A DNA stretch of 64,000 bases, taken from positions 2,840,001-2,904,000 of the forward strand of contig JAFFSR010000347.1 of assembly GCA_017163975.1 (NCBI GenBank), written 5' to 3'. This DNA is from Anastatus disparis. Lineage: Eukaryota > Arthropoda > Insecta > Hymenoptera > Eupelmidae. Each line of letters starts with the position of its first letter. Positions within the stretch are counted from its first letter, which is position 1. Shown here one piece after another: positions 1-12,700 of this stretch. The position numbers and the translations under genes were made by a program. The notes under the pieces are model-generated. The model ran no database searches. It had not been told where the DNA came from and saw nothing but the letters and a program-made list of their open reading frames with translations.

Positions 1-641
1 TGACGCTATACACGTTGGCGCTTTTCTTACGCTGTGGCGCGAATTCGGAATTTAAAATATATTGAATATTGTTATTTTATACAAATGATAACTCATAATA
101 ATTCTTTACTCTTCTGTGATAAAAGCAATTATGTTTTATTTATTTTTGGCAAAAATAATATTTTTGTTGTATATTTGTGAGGTATAATAAATAAAGTAGA
201 AAGGAAAAGAAAATACAAACGAAAGCATACGGGTATTACACCTACACTCATGAAGTCGAATGATTCATTTTCTAATATATATATAACGCATATGTATACA
301 TGAACATAAACATCGCTAACACGTACGTACAAGAATAATTTTAGAAAAAGAAAGCGAAATCATAGCTATAAATACGACTTCATGAGTGTAGATGTCTTAT
401 ATCCGTACACACACGTTTGTATTTTCTTTTCCTTTCTACTTTATTTGTTATACCTCATACATATATAACAAAAATATTATTTATGAAAAAAAAAAGATAA
501 AACATAATTGCTTTCATCACCTCACAGAAAAATAAAGAATGATTATGAGTTATCATTTGCATAAAATGACAATATTCAATATATTTCAAATAATGAAGTA
601 AGCGCCACAGTATAAGAAAAGCGCCAACGTGTATAACGTCA
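1..641. mobile_element. Long-armed foldback element
   Basis: The first ~256 bases are the inverted counterpart of ~372-641. The outer ends TGACGCTATACACGTTGGCG and CGCCAACGTGTATAACGTCA match with one mismatch, and the arms stay similar through the AAGTAGAAAGGAAAAGAAAA stretch to the inner CTCATGAAGTCG / CGACTTCATGAG. No transposase is encoded; open frames here are AT-rich chance frames. The element starts at base 1, so the left flank and target duplication cannot be seen. Confidence 0.85.
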
Positions 642-2429
642 GAGTTAGGCACTGCCAACCTGACAACATTACACTTTCTAATATGATAATTATTTTCATA
701 TTATTTTGAGATAAATAATTTATTCTTTTCCGAATTTCTGAGGTTTTTCTTTTTTCCGCCCTTTATTATCTCAAAATAGAGTTACCTGTAGAAGAAAAAT
801 TTATTCTGTTGATTAGTTTTTTTTTACAAATTCTTCAACTCTAGAAATTCGGCCTTCATTCTGCTATGCCGGTCGGTATAGTAGAGCGTATGCATGCCCT
901 TAATCGAAGAACGTTATATATAAAAATATAAGGTAATCAAAATCATTTCAGTTGAAATTTAAATGTGATTGAACTTGTGGAGGGTTTGATGAGCATGTAT
1001 TATTTTTTGTTTTGATTGTGGGTTTAAACCTTGGTACACACAATTTTTCTTCAAAATTTTTTTCTTAATATTTTATTACCAAATTATTATGAAATAATTA
1101 TTTTTAAAATTAAAAACTGAATTTAACTTAATCGTCATGATTTCTCTTATATCATCAGAAACTACATCTCCTACAGTAACACTAACAAATATAAACTACA
1201 GAGCTGTCCCACACAGCATAAAATATTTTAAACATTTTGTGCTATGTGGGGTTCACCTGCCTGCTTGTACTCCAACACAAGCTCAGCATGCTGGCATGTC
1301 ACTAGAAATACTTCCTTAAAATATATCTTTGAACTGGTAAAATATTTTAGTAATATTACATTACTATTTTGATGTTAATTACTTTTAAATCATACTGTAG
1401 CACAACATGCAATATTTTTGCTAACTAGGCGCATTATTTGGCGATATTTTGGTGGTGCCCGACAAAACATCGCACAGAACAATATAAACAATCTCAGTGA
1501 GAAGTTCTTAGAATCCTCCAATATATTTTTTTGTCCAATATGTTGTTTTGAATACGACACAAAAATGATAGTTAAGGTCGTTTTTAGTCACTAAGTGAAT
1601 TTTTTGAGGTTAATTTCATATCTTTCGGCCAAAAATCGTACTGGATAAAATTAACAATCAGTATCAAAGAGGTTATTGGTTGGTGAATGAATTTTTAAGG
1701 TTACTTTGAAGATGACGTGGTAAAATTATAGTTTAGGATGGTAATAAAAAGATTACAGGAATCTTTTTGGTAGAAAAACGATTTTTTTAAGCTTATTCTC
1801 GTATTTTATGGATGCGTATGATATAAATCTGACTAAATATCGATATTTAGGAGTTTTTTTGGGTCGCTAAACGTATTTTTGATGTTATTTTCATGATCAG
1901 AATACAATAAAGCCTCTAAAACGCCATAAATCTTTAAAATTTTCAGTTTTTTTATATTTTAAGTACTTTTCACTATTCCTACAGTTCCGCAAAAATTATG
2001 AATGATAGATTTTATAAAAAGTAAAGTCTTTAGAAGCCAAAAATAGAAATGCATCCATACAATTAATTTACAGGCCATTTTAAAATTTTCAAATGTATTT
2101 TTAGGTTATGGTTGAGGCTCGTAAGGTTTTATATAGTCACTAAATATATGCGTTTTACCGTTCTCTTTCACCTCGATTTAGAATTTTGGAGAATCATCAG
2201 GAATTCACTTAATTATAGCAAAAAAACAAAAAAATACATTTTTTGAGGTTATGAAGCCAATTTTGAACCTAGGGATCTGAAACTTTCAGGATCGTAGTTT
2301 TTTGAAAAGACAAAATAATAAGCAAAGTTTCAGGGAAATCAGAGTTAAGACCATTTTCACATACTTATTCGGCTATACTCTTTGATTTGTTTCTTTATTT
2401 GAGGAAACAAAAGAATTTGCTGTGTTTTC
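642..2429. other. AT-rich spacer, no gene seen
   Basis: There are only short chance frames. The style resembles old non-autonomous repeat DNA, but I cannot align it with anything else in the window. Confidence 0.5.
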
Positions 2430-3048
2430 TCAATTTGCAAGTCCCTTCTCTCCGTCTGCTTTTACTATGGTAGGCGCAACTACCGAGTTACAAGAACTGT
2501 TCTTCTCTTTCTTTAAGTTGTTATTCTTATTTTCCACAAAAGAATTTTGTTCATTTTTCACGAACTTCTGTATTTTCTCCTTTACTAAATTTAAAATTTT
2601 TAAAAATCCGAATCCTTTATTTATGGTTTCGTTCAATTCTTCGATATGTTCGAGGCTTTGAAAATAATTTTTAATTACTTTGTCTTTAAAACTTACTTTC
2701 AAGTGTTCTTTAATGTGTTCGACTGCGACTCCCGGGGGTAAATCTAATAAGTCTCTCTTTTCAAATATTGTCGGTAATCTAAAACTAGGTTTGGTGCTTA
2801 AGGGCGTACTACAGCCTATTGCTAAAAGCGAAGTGTAAGGTGTTTTATTTAAAAATTTCAATTGCGCGGGTCTAAGATTTATTCTTTTATAATTAACAGA
2901 AACATTTTCTTTAGTTCTATTTTTATTACCTCGTTCCGTTTCGTCCTCACTATCTGATTCACTTATTTTATCCCTATATTCCCTTTATCCTAAATCTAAT
3001 GCTTTATACGCGTCCTGCCTTGATTTGAATCCCGGTAATTCTCTTATC
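2430..3048 (-). pseudogene. Unrecognised coding remnant
   Basis: On the minus strand 2430-2861 is open for 143 codons and the same frame continues upstream, without ATG, to about 3048. It is broken by one in-frame TAA near 2990. Composition looks like real protein: an acidic serine/glutamate stretch (ESDSEDETER) upstream, then a hydrophobic/proline segment, then a Lys/Asn-rich probable coiled coil (positions ~60-125 of the open part). I do not recognise the family. A retroelement gag or a domesticated fragment are possibilities without direct support. A TTACAG acceptor-like site lies just upstream (minus sense). Confidence 0.4.
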
Positions 3049-3135
3049 TTTAAATTATTTCACTGTAAGAAGAGGGCCATTCTAAGCTTTGAAAAGGTTC
3101 CCAAATGTGTTTTTTTTTCTTTAAATAATGCAATA

Positions 3136-3518
3136 AGAGGAGATCACGTATCTCTGTCCTTTTCTAATCAAAGAAATGATTTTTTTACAAAAACTAATAA
3201 CTTTAGCAAAAAATGGAGAGAAAGCCGCATCTGGCATCAAAAAAAGCAATATTTTCTTCAATAAGAAAAAATTAATTTTATTGCTTCGTTTTCAAGAAAA
3301 CCTTGAAAAACCAAATTTTCCACTCTAACCTCTATGATTTAAGTTTTCCAAGGTTTTCTTGAAAACGAAGCAATAAAATTAATTCTTTCTCATCAAAAAA
3401 AATATTGCTTTTTTTAATACGAGATGCGGCTTTCTCTTTATTTTTTGCTAAAGTTATTAGTTTCTGTAAAAAGCTCAATTCTATGATTAGAAAAGGACAG
3501 AGATACGTGACCTCCTCT
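3136..3518. mobile_element. TA-flanked foldback MITE, copy 1
   Basis: This is a near-complete palindrome starting AGAGGAGATCACGTATCTCT and ending AGAGATACGTGACCTCCTCT. It is flanked by TA at 3134-3135 and 3519-3520. Both arms contain the GAAAACCTTGAAAAACC-type motif around the centre. A second copy lies at 50571-50952. It has no coding capacity. The TA duplication suggests mobilisation by a Tc1/mariner-type transposase. Confidence 0.88.
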
Positions 3519-4265
3519 TAACGGATCAATTATAAGCGTATGTTTTTCAATTTTATATGGAGCAGCTTTCATAAATAAAAAAAAGCAAATTCATTAAAAA
3601 AAAAAATTGCCATATTCGATTCTTTATAAATTGTCTTCGATAAACACGTCAGTAAAAAAAAATAGTTTTGTTTTCATTTAAAACACCCTGGAAAATTTTT
3701 GCAAAATATTTTAAAGTTTTCTTTTTGTCCTATTAATTTATATTTAACGAAAATTAGCAAAATTTACCTTGCTTCTAACATCGCTCGGTTGCATTTTCAT
3801 ATATTATATTATTATATATAAATTTTCTAATTTCATTGACAATAGTATTTTGATATAAAATATGTATTTAATTTTTTTTCCAACTTCGAAAATTGAAATC
3901 ATAAATATGTTGTTCGTTGTACTAAATTTAACGATCATTTGTTAATCACTAATAAAATAATACTATCTATATGTATATAAAATAAGAATCCTCTTATCGA
4001 ATCATATTGTATACATAAATATGAAATATTATATTAAATATGAAATTTTGTGATGTGTTAGCACTTAAAAAACTGGTATTGAATTATAATTTATAATAAT
4101 TGTTCTAATTTAATTTTATTTAAGATTTATGTTTGGAAATGTATATTTCCATCGATAAGAATCTGCAAAATTATAGGTAAATGTATGAATATGAGAAAAA
4201 AAATTGAAGTGGACTATGAGCGATTCGAAAAACAGAAATAAAACCATTAATTGAATATATATTTT
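3519..4265. other. AT-rich spacer, no gene seen
   Basis: Homopolymer-rich AT sequence with no convincing frame or repeat structure. Confidence 0.5.
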
Positions 4266-4860
4266 TTATTTCACACACGCACACACACACACAGACACAT
4301 ACAGACTCATTAACACACGCGCATAGACGCACACCCACACACACACATACACTCAGATATACATGCGCGCATATACGGACACATATATAAAAATACACAT
4401 ACATACATAAATATACATACACCGACAATTACACTGAATATTTCACTAAAGCACAAATATACTGATACACACACACATACACACAAACACATACACATAC
4501 ACACACACCAATTTATATGTAACAATAATATACAATACCACTCACTTTTTAGCTTAAACGAACATTTTCTTAAGTACAATATCATACAGGCGCACTACAT
4601 ATAGTGTCCTTATTAACATATATACTTATTATAGACAAAGACGAACCAACTAATATGCACACAGAAACATACACAATGACACGCGTAAAAAATGACACAC
4701 TTTTTAAATGATGTGAACACTTTCACTAATACGCATACACATGATATATACGTACCTACATACACGCACATACATACACACACATACCATACATTCATAC
4801 AACATACACTCACATAAATACGTAGACACACAAATACACACACACTAACATAATATATGG
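4266..4860. repeat. CA-rich degenerate microsatellite
   Basis: Long imperfect (CA)n/(CATA)n tract. It is continued on the far side of the next foldback (5577-5690), and both halves share the motif GCGCATAGACGCACAC, so the foldback was probably inserted into a single repeat tract. Confidence 0.8.
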
Positions 4861-5576
4861 GTAAATCCACCGTAGTTTTAACTTTGCATGTGACTTTTTC
4901 AAAGCAATTTTTAAATAATTACTATTCTGTTACATTAAAACGCACATAACTGTATTTGGCTTTAAATTGTCCGTTTTGAATCTAAAAAATATACTCCACT
5001 TTTTCGCAAAGCTACATTGAACGGCACCTTCGAAATTTTTTAAAAAGTATCAAATTTTTTACGAAGAATCACGGTTTTTGCATAGATAGTATAAAAAGAA
5101 GCGAAATTTTTGAAGTCTTGATGAATTTTAGATCATGCCATTCGAGTAATCTTTAAAAAAAATATAGAACTATTTTCCCAATTGAAAAACGAAAAATATA
5201 AACCTAAGTAGAATCATGTGCAACATCGAAGAACTCAGTAAATACAATTCAAAATATGTATGTTGTCTTGAAATGAAAATCGCTATTATCAAGCCTATTT
5301 GACGTTGCACGTGACTCAAGACTTCAAAAATGTTACTTCTTTTCATACTGTTTATGCAAAAACCGTGATTCTTTGTAAAAAATTTGATACTTTTTAGGAA
5401 ATTTCGAAGGTGTCGTTCAATGTAGCTTTGCGAAAAAGTGGAGTATATTTCTTAGATTCAAAACGGACAATTTTAAGCTAAATACAGCCATGTGCGTTTT
5501 AATTTAACAGAATAGTAATTATTTAAAAATTGCTGAAAAAAAATCACATGCAAAGTTAAAACTACGGTGGATTTAC
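4861..5576. mobile_element. Foldback element in CA repeat
   Basis: The left arm (4861-~5130) is inverted at ~5310-5576. Outer ends are GTAAATCCACCGTAGTTTTA and TAAAACTACGGTGGATTTAC. Further matching blocks include TTTCGCAAAGCTACATTGAA and GCAAAAACCGTGATTCTT. The centre is single copy. No ORF. Target duplication not resolved. Confidence 0.85.
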
Positions 5577-5642
5577 GCATATACATACACAAATACACAC
5601 ATATACACGTGCGCACACACGCACATACACACACGCGCATAG

Positions 5643-5683
<41 letters not shown>

Positions 5684-5690
5684 TAGACGC
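5577..5690. repeat. CA microsatellite, right half
   Basis: Pure to imperfect (CA)n, the continuation of the tract left of the foldback. Confidence 0.8.
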
Positions 5691-5805
5691 TTTATTGGAA
5701 TAAATTACTATTCTAATGAATTTATTGTTGGTTACCAGATGCAACAAATTCATTATTGTACGAGATGAATTATCATTTTTAACACAGTGAATAAAGAAAA
5801 AAAAT

Positions 5806-6190
5806 TACTACTATTATATTAAAGTGAAGAATTAGGACCTTCTTCTTTCTTACGTGAATATCTTTTGCATTATTATCACATACATACATATACATACACA
5901 CATGCATCTTTAGGATACACATACACACATACATATACATTCATACACATACACACATATACATGTATCCATACACACACACTTACTCATATTCACACAC
6001 ACATATACACAATATCCGTCACTCCATCCCCATCTCTCGGTCTCCATATTTCCTTCCCGTCTCTCCGTCTCTGTCTCTGCATATCCGTCTCTTTATCTAT
6101 ATCTCTTCTACTCCGTTGCTCCGTCTCCGTCTCTCCGTGTTCATCTTGCCGTATCTCCGTCTCCGTCTCTTCATCTCCGTCTCCCCGTTA
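5806..6190 (+). repeat. Minisatellite module M1
   Basis: A shared unique block (TTATATTAAAGTGAAGAATT ... GCATTATTATCACATACATA) runs into CA/TA-rich DNA and then into a pyrimidine minisatellite built on CTCCGT/CTCTGT words (from ~6012). The same order of parts recurs at 6540-8172 and, inverted, at 14731-15712. Confidence 0.7.
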
Positions 6191-6375
6191 ATTTTTATTT
6201 CTTAATTTTTTAATATACAAATGCATTAAATTTAATTTACTTTGAGCATGAGATAATTTCGCAATAACTATACTCACTTAAATTAATTATCATTAGAAAA
6301 ATGTATTTTATACTTTCAATTGGATTTCTTACTTGATATTATTATTATAAATTGTAATACGTCGTTGTAACTGAT

Positions 6376-6510
6376 TCTTTAGTGCCAGACAGGGTTCTAC
6401 CCCAAAGCGAAATAAATAAGTCAAAGTCCCCGTCTCCGTCTCTTCATCTCCGTCTCTCCGTCACCGTCTCAGTCTCTCTGTCACCGTCTATCCGTCTCCG
6501 CTATTACGTT
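6376..6510 (+). repeat. Minisatellite fragment M2
   Basis: CTCCGT-type pyrimidine minisatellite (CCGTCTCCGTCTCTTCATCT and similar words), without the unique block seen in M1 and M3. Confidence 0.6.
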
Positions 6511-6539
6511 ATTATATTACTTATATATAATCTTATATT

Positions 6540-6614
6540 ACATTACTACCATTATATTAATGTGAAGAATGAAGCCTTTTTTTCTCCCGGGAATATCGGT
6601 TGCATAATTGTCAC

Positions 6615-6694
<80 letters not shown>

Positions 6695-7029
6695 TCACAC
6701 ACTTGCACCTACACATATGCACATATACACAAACGCACATTCACATGCATACATACATACACTCACACATATACATATATATATATATATATTCCCATGT
6801 ACATTTTGACATATACATGTCAGATAAACACATACACTCATACACATATACACATATGCACGTACACATACACAATATTTGCCTCTTCATCTCCGTCACT
6901 CCGTCTCTCTGTCTCTGTTTCTTTTTCTCCGTCTCTCTGTCTCTGTTTCTTTTTCTCCGTCTCTCCGTTTCTTCATCTTCGTCTTTTCATCTTCGTCTCT
7001 CCGTCTCCCCATCTCCGTCCCTATGTCTA
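6540..7029 (+). repeat. Minisatellite module M3, left part
   Basis: The unique block (ATTATATTAATGTGAAGAAT ... TTGCATAATTGTCACATATA) is followed by (TA)n at ~6616-6690, CA-rich DNA and a CTCCGT minisatellite from ~6885. The minisatellite is interrupted at 7029 by a MITE and resumes at 7837. Confidence 0.7.
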
Positions 7030-7836
7030 CACGGAGAAAGGAAAACACCTTAAAAAAATGTACTAACTTGAGTCAGTAGTCAAAAAAACATTATCAGTCG
7101 TTTTTTAATTGATACTCAGTACATAAATTAAGACGACTTGTATTAGTACATCTTTTGACGCAACTTATTCCAAAAATTATTTAGTATCGTTCCAAATTTT
7201 TCCGTACTAAGAAACTAAATTATCGTAATTAACATATTACCTATATAATAAGCACTGCAGCGCTGTCGAATACGAAACTTCAATATAATTAATAGCTAAT
7301 AACGTAAAAACCATTAAATTGTATAAAAATTTTCAACAGTTGAAATATAATATGAATCATATAATAAATAACAATTTTAAATTACTAATAATTAATTTTA
7401 AACTCAAAAGCTATTTTGAAACGGAGTATGGCAGATAAACATGTATCGTTATATTCCTTAAATATCACGAATTAGAAAATTAATTATTCGTAATTTAAAA
7501 GTGTTATATATTATCTAAAAAATTCTATATTTATCAGCTTTTAATTTTAGTAACAGAAAAAGCCATACCAAAAAAGATTAGTAATTACATTTTCCACGAA
7601 ATATTGTCCTTGAATCGAGTAGGTGAAATGACAGTCTTAATACCGAAAAAAACGGTACTAAGCATTGAGAATTTATGCTCTCGGCTCATAATATAATAGT
7701 ACCAACATTAGTCCTTAAAATTCAAACTGTAGTACTAATTGAAATTATATCGTCACTTTTTTTTCAAATACCTTAGTACATAAATTAGATATTCTGGATT
7801 TAGTACCTATTTTTACAGTACTTTCCTTTCTCCGTG
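7030..7836. mobile_element. TA-flanked MITE with CACGGAGAAAGG ends
   Basis: Terminal inverted repeats CACGGAGAAAGGAAA / TTTCCTTTCTCCGTG are flanked by TA at 7028-7029 and 7837-7838. The element splits a CTCCGT minisatellite that continues on both sides, which shows it is a later insertion. The interior (~800 bp) is AT-rich and non-coding, with diffuse inverted similarity near the ends (the GTACTAA words). Confidence 0.82.
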
Positions 7837-8172
7837 TATGTCTCTCCGTCTCTGCCTCCTCTGCCTCTTCGTCTCCGTCTGTCCATCTATAACTCTCCGT
7901 CTGTGTCTCTCTGTCTTCGTTACTGCGATTCCTCTTTTTCGTCTTTGTGTCTCTGTCTCTCCATCTCTCTGTCTATGTCTCTTCGTCTTTGTCTCTCCGT
8001 TTTCGTCTTTCTGTCTATGACTCTCTGTTTCCGTCTCTCTGTCTTCTTCTCTCTGTCTCTCCGTCTCCATCTCTGTGTCTTCTTCTCTCTGTCTCTCCGT
8101 CTCCGTCTCTGTGTCTTCTTCTTTACTTCTCCGTTCCTACGTCACCGTTTTTTCATCTCCGTCCCTCTGTCT
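7837..8172 (+). repeat. Minisatellite module M3, right part
   Basis: Continuation of the CTCCGT/CTCTGT minisatellite. A higher-order unit with GTCTTCTTCTCTCTGTCTCT repeats several times around 8040-8120. The long Ser/Leu-rich frames here are repeat translations, not genes. Confidence 0.75.
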
Positions 8173-8883
8173 GAAATACATGATTAGAAAGGATGAATTC
8201 TTATCATATTCCGTCATTAATTTAAATAAAACTGAGTAGAACAAATTTTTAATTTATCATGATGATATGTTTTCTATTTAAACAATTTTGATGCATATTG
8301 GAACTACGAATCCTTTTTTTAAATATATAAAAACTGAATTTTAAAAAAACTGCAATATTAAAATTTATAAATTAAGGCAATTTTTTTGACTTTAAAATTG
8401 GCTAATTTATACATATTAATATAATAAATAAAAATTTAACGGAGCGACGTTAGGAGCGAGGTAAATTAAGCTCGTATGGATTAAAATGAAAAAAAATTCA
8501 GCGAAGAAAAGATTTTGGTCAGATATTTTATCATTAATTGATTCTATAAATATTAAATTTTAAGGAAAACGGTTTTTAGAAGAAACGTGTATATAATTAC
8601 AAAAAAATTAATAAAACAAAATAAACAAACTAACAAAAAAACTTAAGTTTAAAACTTGAACTTTGTTTCTATGATGTTTACGTTTTTCTTATGTTTATGT
8701 ATTGAATAGGTGGCGATTTATTAAAATTTTAAGAATAATTATTAATCAGAATTTTTTAATATTCATATAAATAACATATAAAATTTATATTTTAAAATTT
8801 TTCATAATTCTCAGAAGTATTTGATATTCTTATATTAAATAATTTCAATTCAGAAGTACACATAAATTCATTATTTCCATAGA
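8173..8883. other. AT-rich spacer upstream of Helitron 1
   Basis: No frame or repeat recognised. The 5' terminus of Helitron 1 (expected TC) may lie here, but I cannot place it. Confidence 0.4.
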
Positions 8884-9588
8884 ATGAATTTAACCAAGGA
8901 AAAAAAATTTATTATAACAGGTGAAGGTGGATATGCTGGGCAATCAAGTATGTTAAATGATAAACACATTATAAAATTTAATCAAATTTTGAATAATCAT
9001 ACAAATTTTTCAATGCAACCAACAATATTTTTACAAAAGCCCGAAAATATTAATCCAGTTCCATAAAATAAAGATTACATACAAATACTTTTCTCCGAAA
9101 ATCGGCATTTTGATCACTGGATTTGTAACTATTATTCACAAAATGTAATTCATGTTTATGATGGTTTGATTAGTAATGGAATAAATTATGAATAATAAAT
9201 TTACATTAATCAACTATTTCCAATTCGTTAAAACTTACAGATATGTTTTGAAAAAGTTCAATTTCAGATTAATCCTTTTGATTGTGGCATTTTTTCAATA
9301 GCGTTTGCAACAGCCATTGTTTATAATTTGTGTCATTGCGGAATAGAATTTGACGTCGAAAAAATGCGTGGGCATTTGCTAACTATGTATGAGACAAATT
9401 CAATTGTCATGTTTCCATTAGTAAAGAATAATTATACTAATATCAATTATAAAGCAATATCCAGAAATCAGCAAATTATACATCACAAGGAATTGTCAAC
9501 GATGAAATTAAATTTTCGAAATATAAATTTTGAATATCTTGAAAAAAAAAGTTGCAAGAATTGGCACTACAACAATCACATTTATTAG
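8884..9588 (+). pseudogene. Ulp1/C48-like cysteine protease remnant
   Basis: The first open piece (8884-9066) contains SSMLNDKHIIKFNQIL, resembling the N-terminal LND helix of Ulp1-type proteases. After a stop the same region reads HFDHWICNYY and IHVYDGLI (His and Asp of the triad). 9270-9588 gives NPFDCGIFSIAFA (the Cys loop) followed by the EKMRGHL and FPL words common in this arthropod/invertebrate group. His, Asp and Cys are thus all visible, in pieces broken by several stops. It lies directly upstream of the Helitron Rep remnants in the same orientation. An unrelated neighbouring element cannot be excluded. Confidence 0.6.
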
Positions 9589-10371
9589 ATAACATAAAAT
9601 GTTTAGAAGCAACAAATTATAAACCAAAAACTTATCTACAGAAAATTTACCATAACAGTAATAAAAGAAAATCTAAACAAACTAAAGAAAAAATTTCAAA
9701 AAGTAATGGTAAAAATATTAAATACTATAACATTAAAGAATCTGTAAACAATATTGAACAAGAACTAATTCTGACATTTAAAATTAAATTTAATGATAAA
9801 AAATTATTAAAATTAACAAAAGTTTCGATTGAGAAATTGAAAAATTTAAATATGACGCAACATGAAAATCAAATTAATTCTCAAAACATTAATGTAATTA
9901 CGAAACTTGAAAATAATCTCAAGAAGGATGAAAATTAAAAAAAAATTATAAAAGGTGCAATTAAAAAATTAAAAATTATTAATATATTGCAACAAAAAAG
10001 TCAAATTTCTCACCAAAATGGATTTATAAAAATCAATTAAGAATCCTCAAACAAAAATAAGAATTTAACAAATCAACAAAATCACGACTATGATAGACGC
10101 ATTCATGACAAATCGTATAATATATATAATTAACATAAGGTTTTAAAAAATAGAAAACAATATGAATTGAAAAACAAACAAAAAATATTGAAACGTTTAA
10201 ATAAATCTTATGAAAAAACATAAAAAATAGATGATAATTTAATTACTTCAGTAAAAAATAAAAATTGTTATGAAAAAAATAAAGATAAATTCAAAACATA
10301 AGAAAATCAAAATGATATAAATTATTACCAAATAGCTAAAGATACATCGACCAATAATAATGAAAATTATA
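9552..10371 (+). pseudogene. Lys/Asn-rich linker remnant
   Basis: An open frame at 9552-9938 (128 codons) is very rich in Lys and Asn. It is followed by a broken frame of the same character up to the Rep zinc-finger. There is no domain I recognise. The position suggests the low-complexity N-terminal part of the Helitron Rep-helicase protein or the C-terminal tail of the protease ORF. Confidence 0.4.
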
Positions 10372-12700
10372 TCATAATAAATAATATTGGTGATTTCAAT
10401 TTTATTTGTGATTTTTGTGGTGCTAGACATTTTGCATTCGAAATGTCAAGCAATAAGGAATTCACATTATGTTGTAAACAAGGAAATATACCATCAGAAA
10501 AAGATCCAGAATATCCTGAAGAGATTGAGAAATTACTTACGGGAAATTCTATGATAAGTAATAATTTCAAAAAATGCATAAGATCATACAATAACGCCTT
10601 AACATTTGCTAGTTTTGGTGCAACATTTAATAAATTATTCAATAAAGGTCCTCAAGTTATACGCATTTGTGGACAAATATATATGCATTACATAAAAATG
10701 AAAATAAATCAAGAAAGTATGGACAATTATACGTATTTGATAACAAAGAAGCAAATAAATGCCGCATAGAAAACGATCTGAATTGTTCTATTGGATTATT
10801 GAATACATTAGACTCTATAATTAAGAGAAATAATTCTTACGCAGCAGCTTATAAAATGATGCACAAAGTAGAAATTGAAGAAAATGATCGTTCTATTGAA
10901 AATGGAACTATACCTAGGGATGTTAAAATGTTTATAAGACAAAACAATAACTTTCATAAGCATCGATATAATGAAGCTAAATGTAATGAAGTAGCAGTAG
11001 TTTTCGTAGAAAATGAATTACCTATTGAAATAGACATATGTATTTATTCGAAAGCGGAAAAACCAATAAGAATCCTACATATAAGTAAACATGTAGATCT
11101 TATGATTATATATCCACTTATATTCATGGGTTCAAATAAAAAATTCAAGATTATATTTTATAAAGAAAAATCATAATTCTTTAAGAACAGAACTTTATCA
11201 AGGCGTAATGGATTTCTTAAAATATAAAAAAAAAACGAAATCAATAATAGTTTAAAAATTGGAAAAATGTTTTATATTACCATCAACTTTTACAGAAATT
11301 CCGCGTTCTTCTCATCACAACTTTCTTGATTCCATGACATTACTACAAAGAATTGAAAAACCAGAATTTTTGATTACTATGAATCGCAATTCGAAGTGGG
11401 AAGAAATCATAAATAATATATGAGAAAGTGAAAAAGTAATATATAGACCAGATATTGTTGTTAAAGTATTTTATCAAAAATTAAAAATATTAATAAAGCA
11501 AATTTCTAAAAAACATATTTTGGGAAAATGCATTGCATATTCATATGTAATAAAATTTCAAAAGAGAGGATTACCGCATGCACATATGCTAATATTTTCA
11601 AGTAAGGATGATGAAATTTACAATAGTGATGACGTTGATAAATTTATAGTAGCTGAAATTCCAAATAAAAATAAGAATCCAAGAATATATGAAATAGTTA
11701 AACAATTTATGATCCATGGCCCTTGTGGAGATCAGAATAAAAATTCACCTTGTATGGATAAAGACTCAGGAAAGTATGCGAACAATTTTCCAAAACGATT
11801 TAATCAAACTTCAATAATGACAAATAGTTATCCTATTTATCGACGAAGCAATGATAATAATGAGATGTCATACACAAAAAACAAGTGAGCAGACGATAGA
11901 TTTGTTGTTCCTTATAACCCACATTTATAACTAAATTTTAATTGTCATATTAATATTAAATTATGTTAAACAATAGAAGTTATGAAATACTTATTTAAAT
12001 ACTGCTTCAAAGGACATGATTGTGCATTTATAAAAATGAAAGCACGTTAAATAAATACTGAAAGTAATACTGATGATGAAATGGATGAAACGAATAATTT
12101 GGATGTTTTATGATGAAATTAAACAATATATAAACACATGTGAAATTGCCCGCCAGAAGCTATGCATCGCATATTAGAATATAATATTAGTGAACTTTCA
12201 CATACAATTTATAGATAATCTGTTAATAATGAAAATTAACAATATGTGTATTTTGAAGAAGGATCCGAACATGAAATTGATAAGAAAAATGTAAATACAA
12301 CACTAACGGCGTGGTTTAAACTTAATGAAAGTGACCCAGAGACCCATAATTACTTTTATTCTGATATACCGCAACATTATGTTTTTAGTTGAATACATAA
12401 AACATGGACGAAAAGAATAAAAACTATGAAACCTATTCTAAACAGAATTTAGTGAGTAAATCCAAAACAAAGAGAAAAATTCTGACAAGGATTACTGCTA
12501 CTTCACGTTAAAGCAACGGCATCTTTTGAAAGCTTAGAAACTTTTGATGGAATTACATACCCAACATTCTTTGAAGCAGCAAAAGCAAGAAATTCAGCTG
12601 AAATAGATGATAAATGGGATAAATGTTTAGAAGAATCATGTAAACCTCGATTTCCAAAAGCTCTTTGTCAATTATTTAGTTACATTTGTACGTTGCACAA
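10372..12700 (+). pseudogene. Helitron Rep (HUH) remnant
   Basis: In order: a Cys-rich start (CDFCGARHFAFE ... CCKQGNI); IRSYNNALTFASFGA; a QLYVFD block; CNEVAVVFVENELP; then, after frame breaks, LPSTFTEIPRSSHH and EFLITMNRNSKWEEI. The HUH strand is KRGLPHAHMLIF (~11560-11600), followed by IHGPCGDQNKNSPC and, near 11990, the tyrosine motif YLFKYCFKGHD. These are the diagnostic Helitron Rep signatures. Rep nicks the element end and joins strands in rolling-circle transposition. At least six stops or shifts lie between blocks, so it is inactive. The C-terminal linker (FESLETFDGITYPTFFEAAK) runs into the helicase. Confidence 0.9.

Noticed and set aside
4171..5753. Long Cys/Val/Tyr-rich open frames
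   Set aside because: They are translations of CA/TA repeats.
5865..8187. Ser/Leu/Arg-rich open frames on both strands
   Set aside because: They follow the CTCCGT minisatellite periodicity and occur in several frames at once, so they are not genes.
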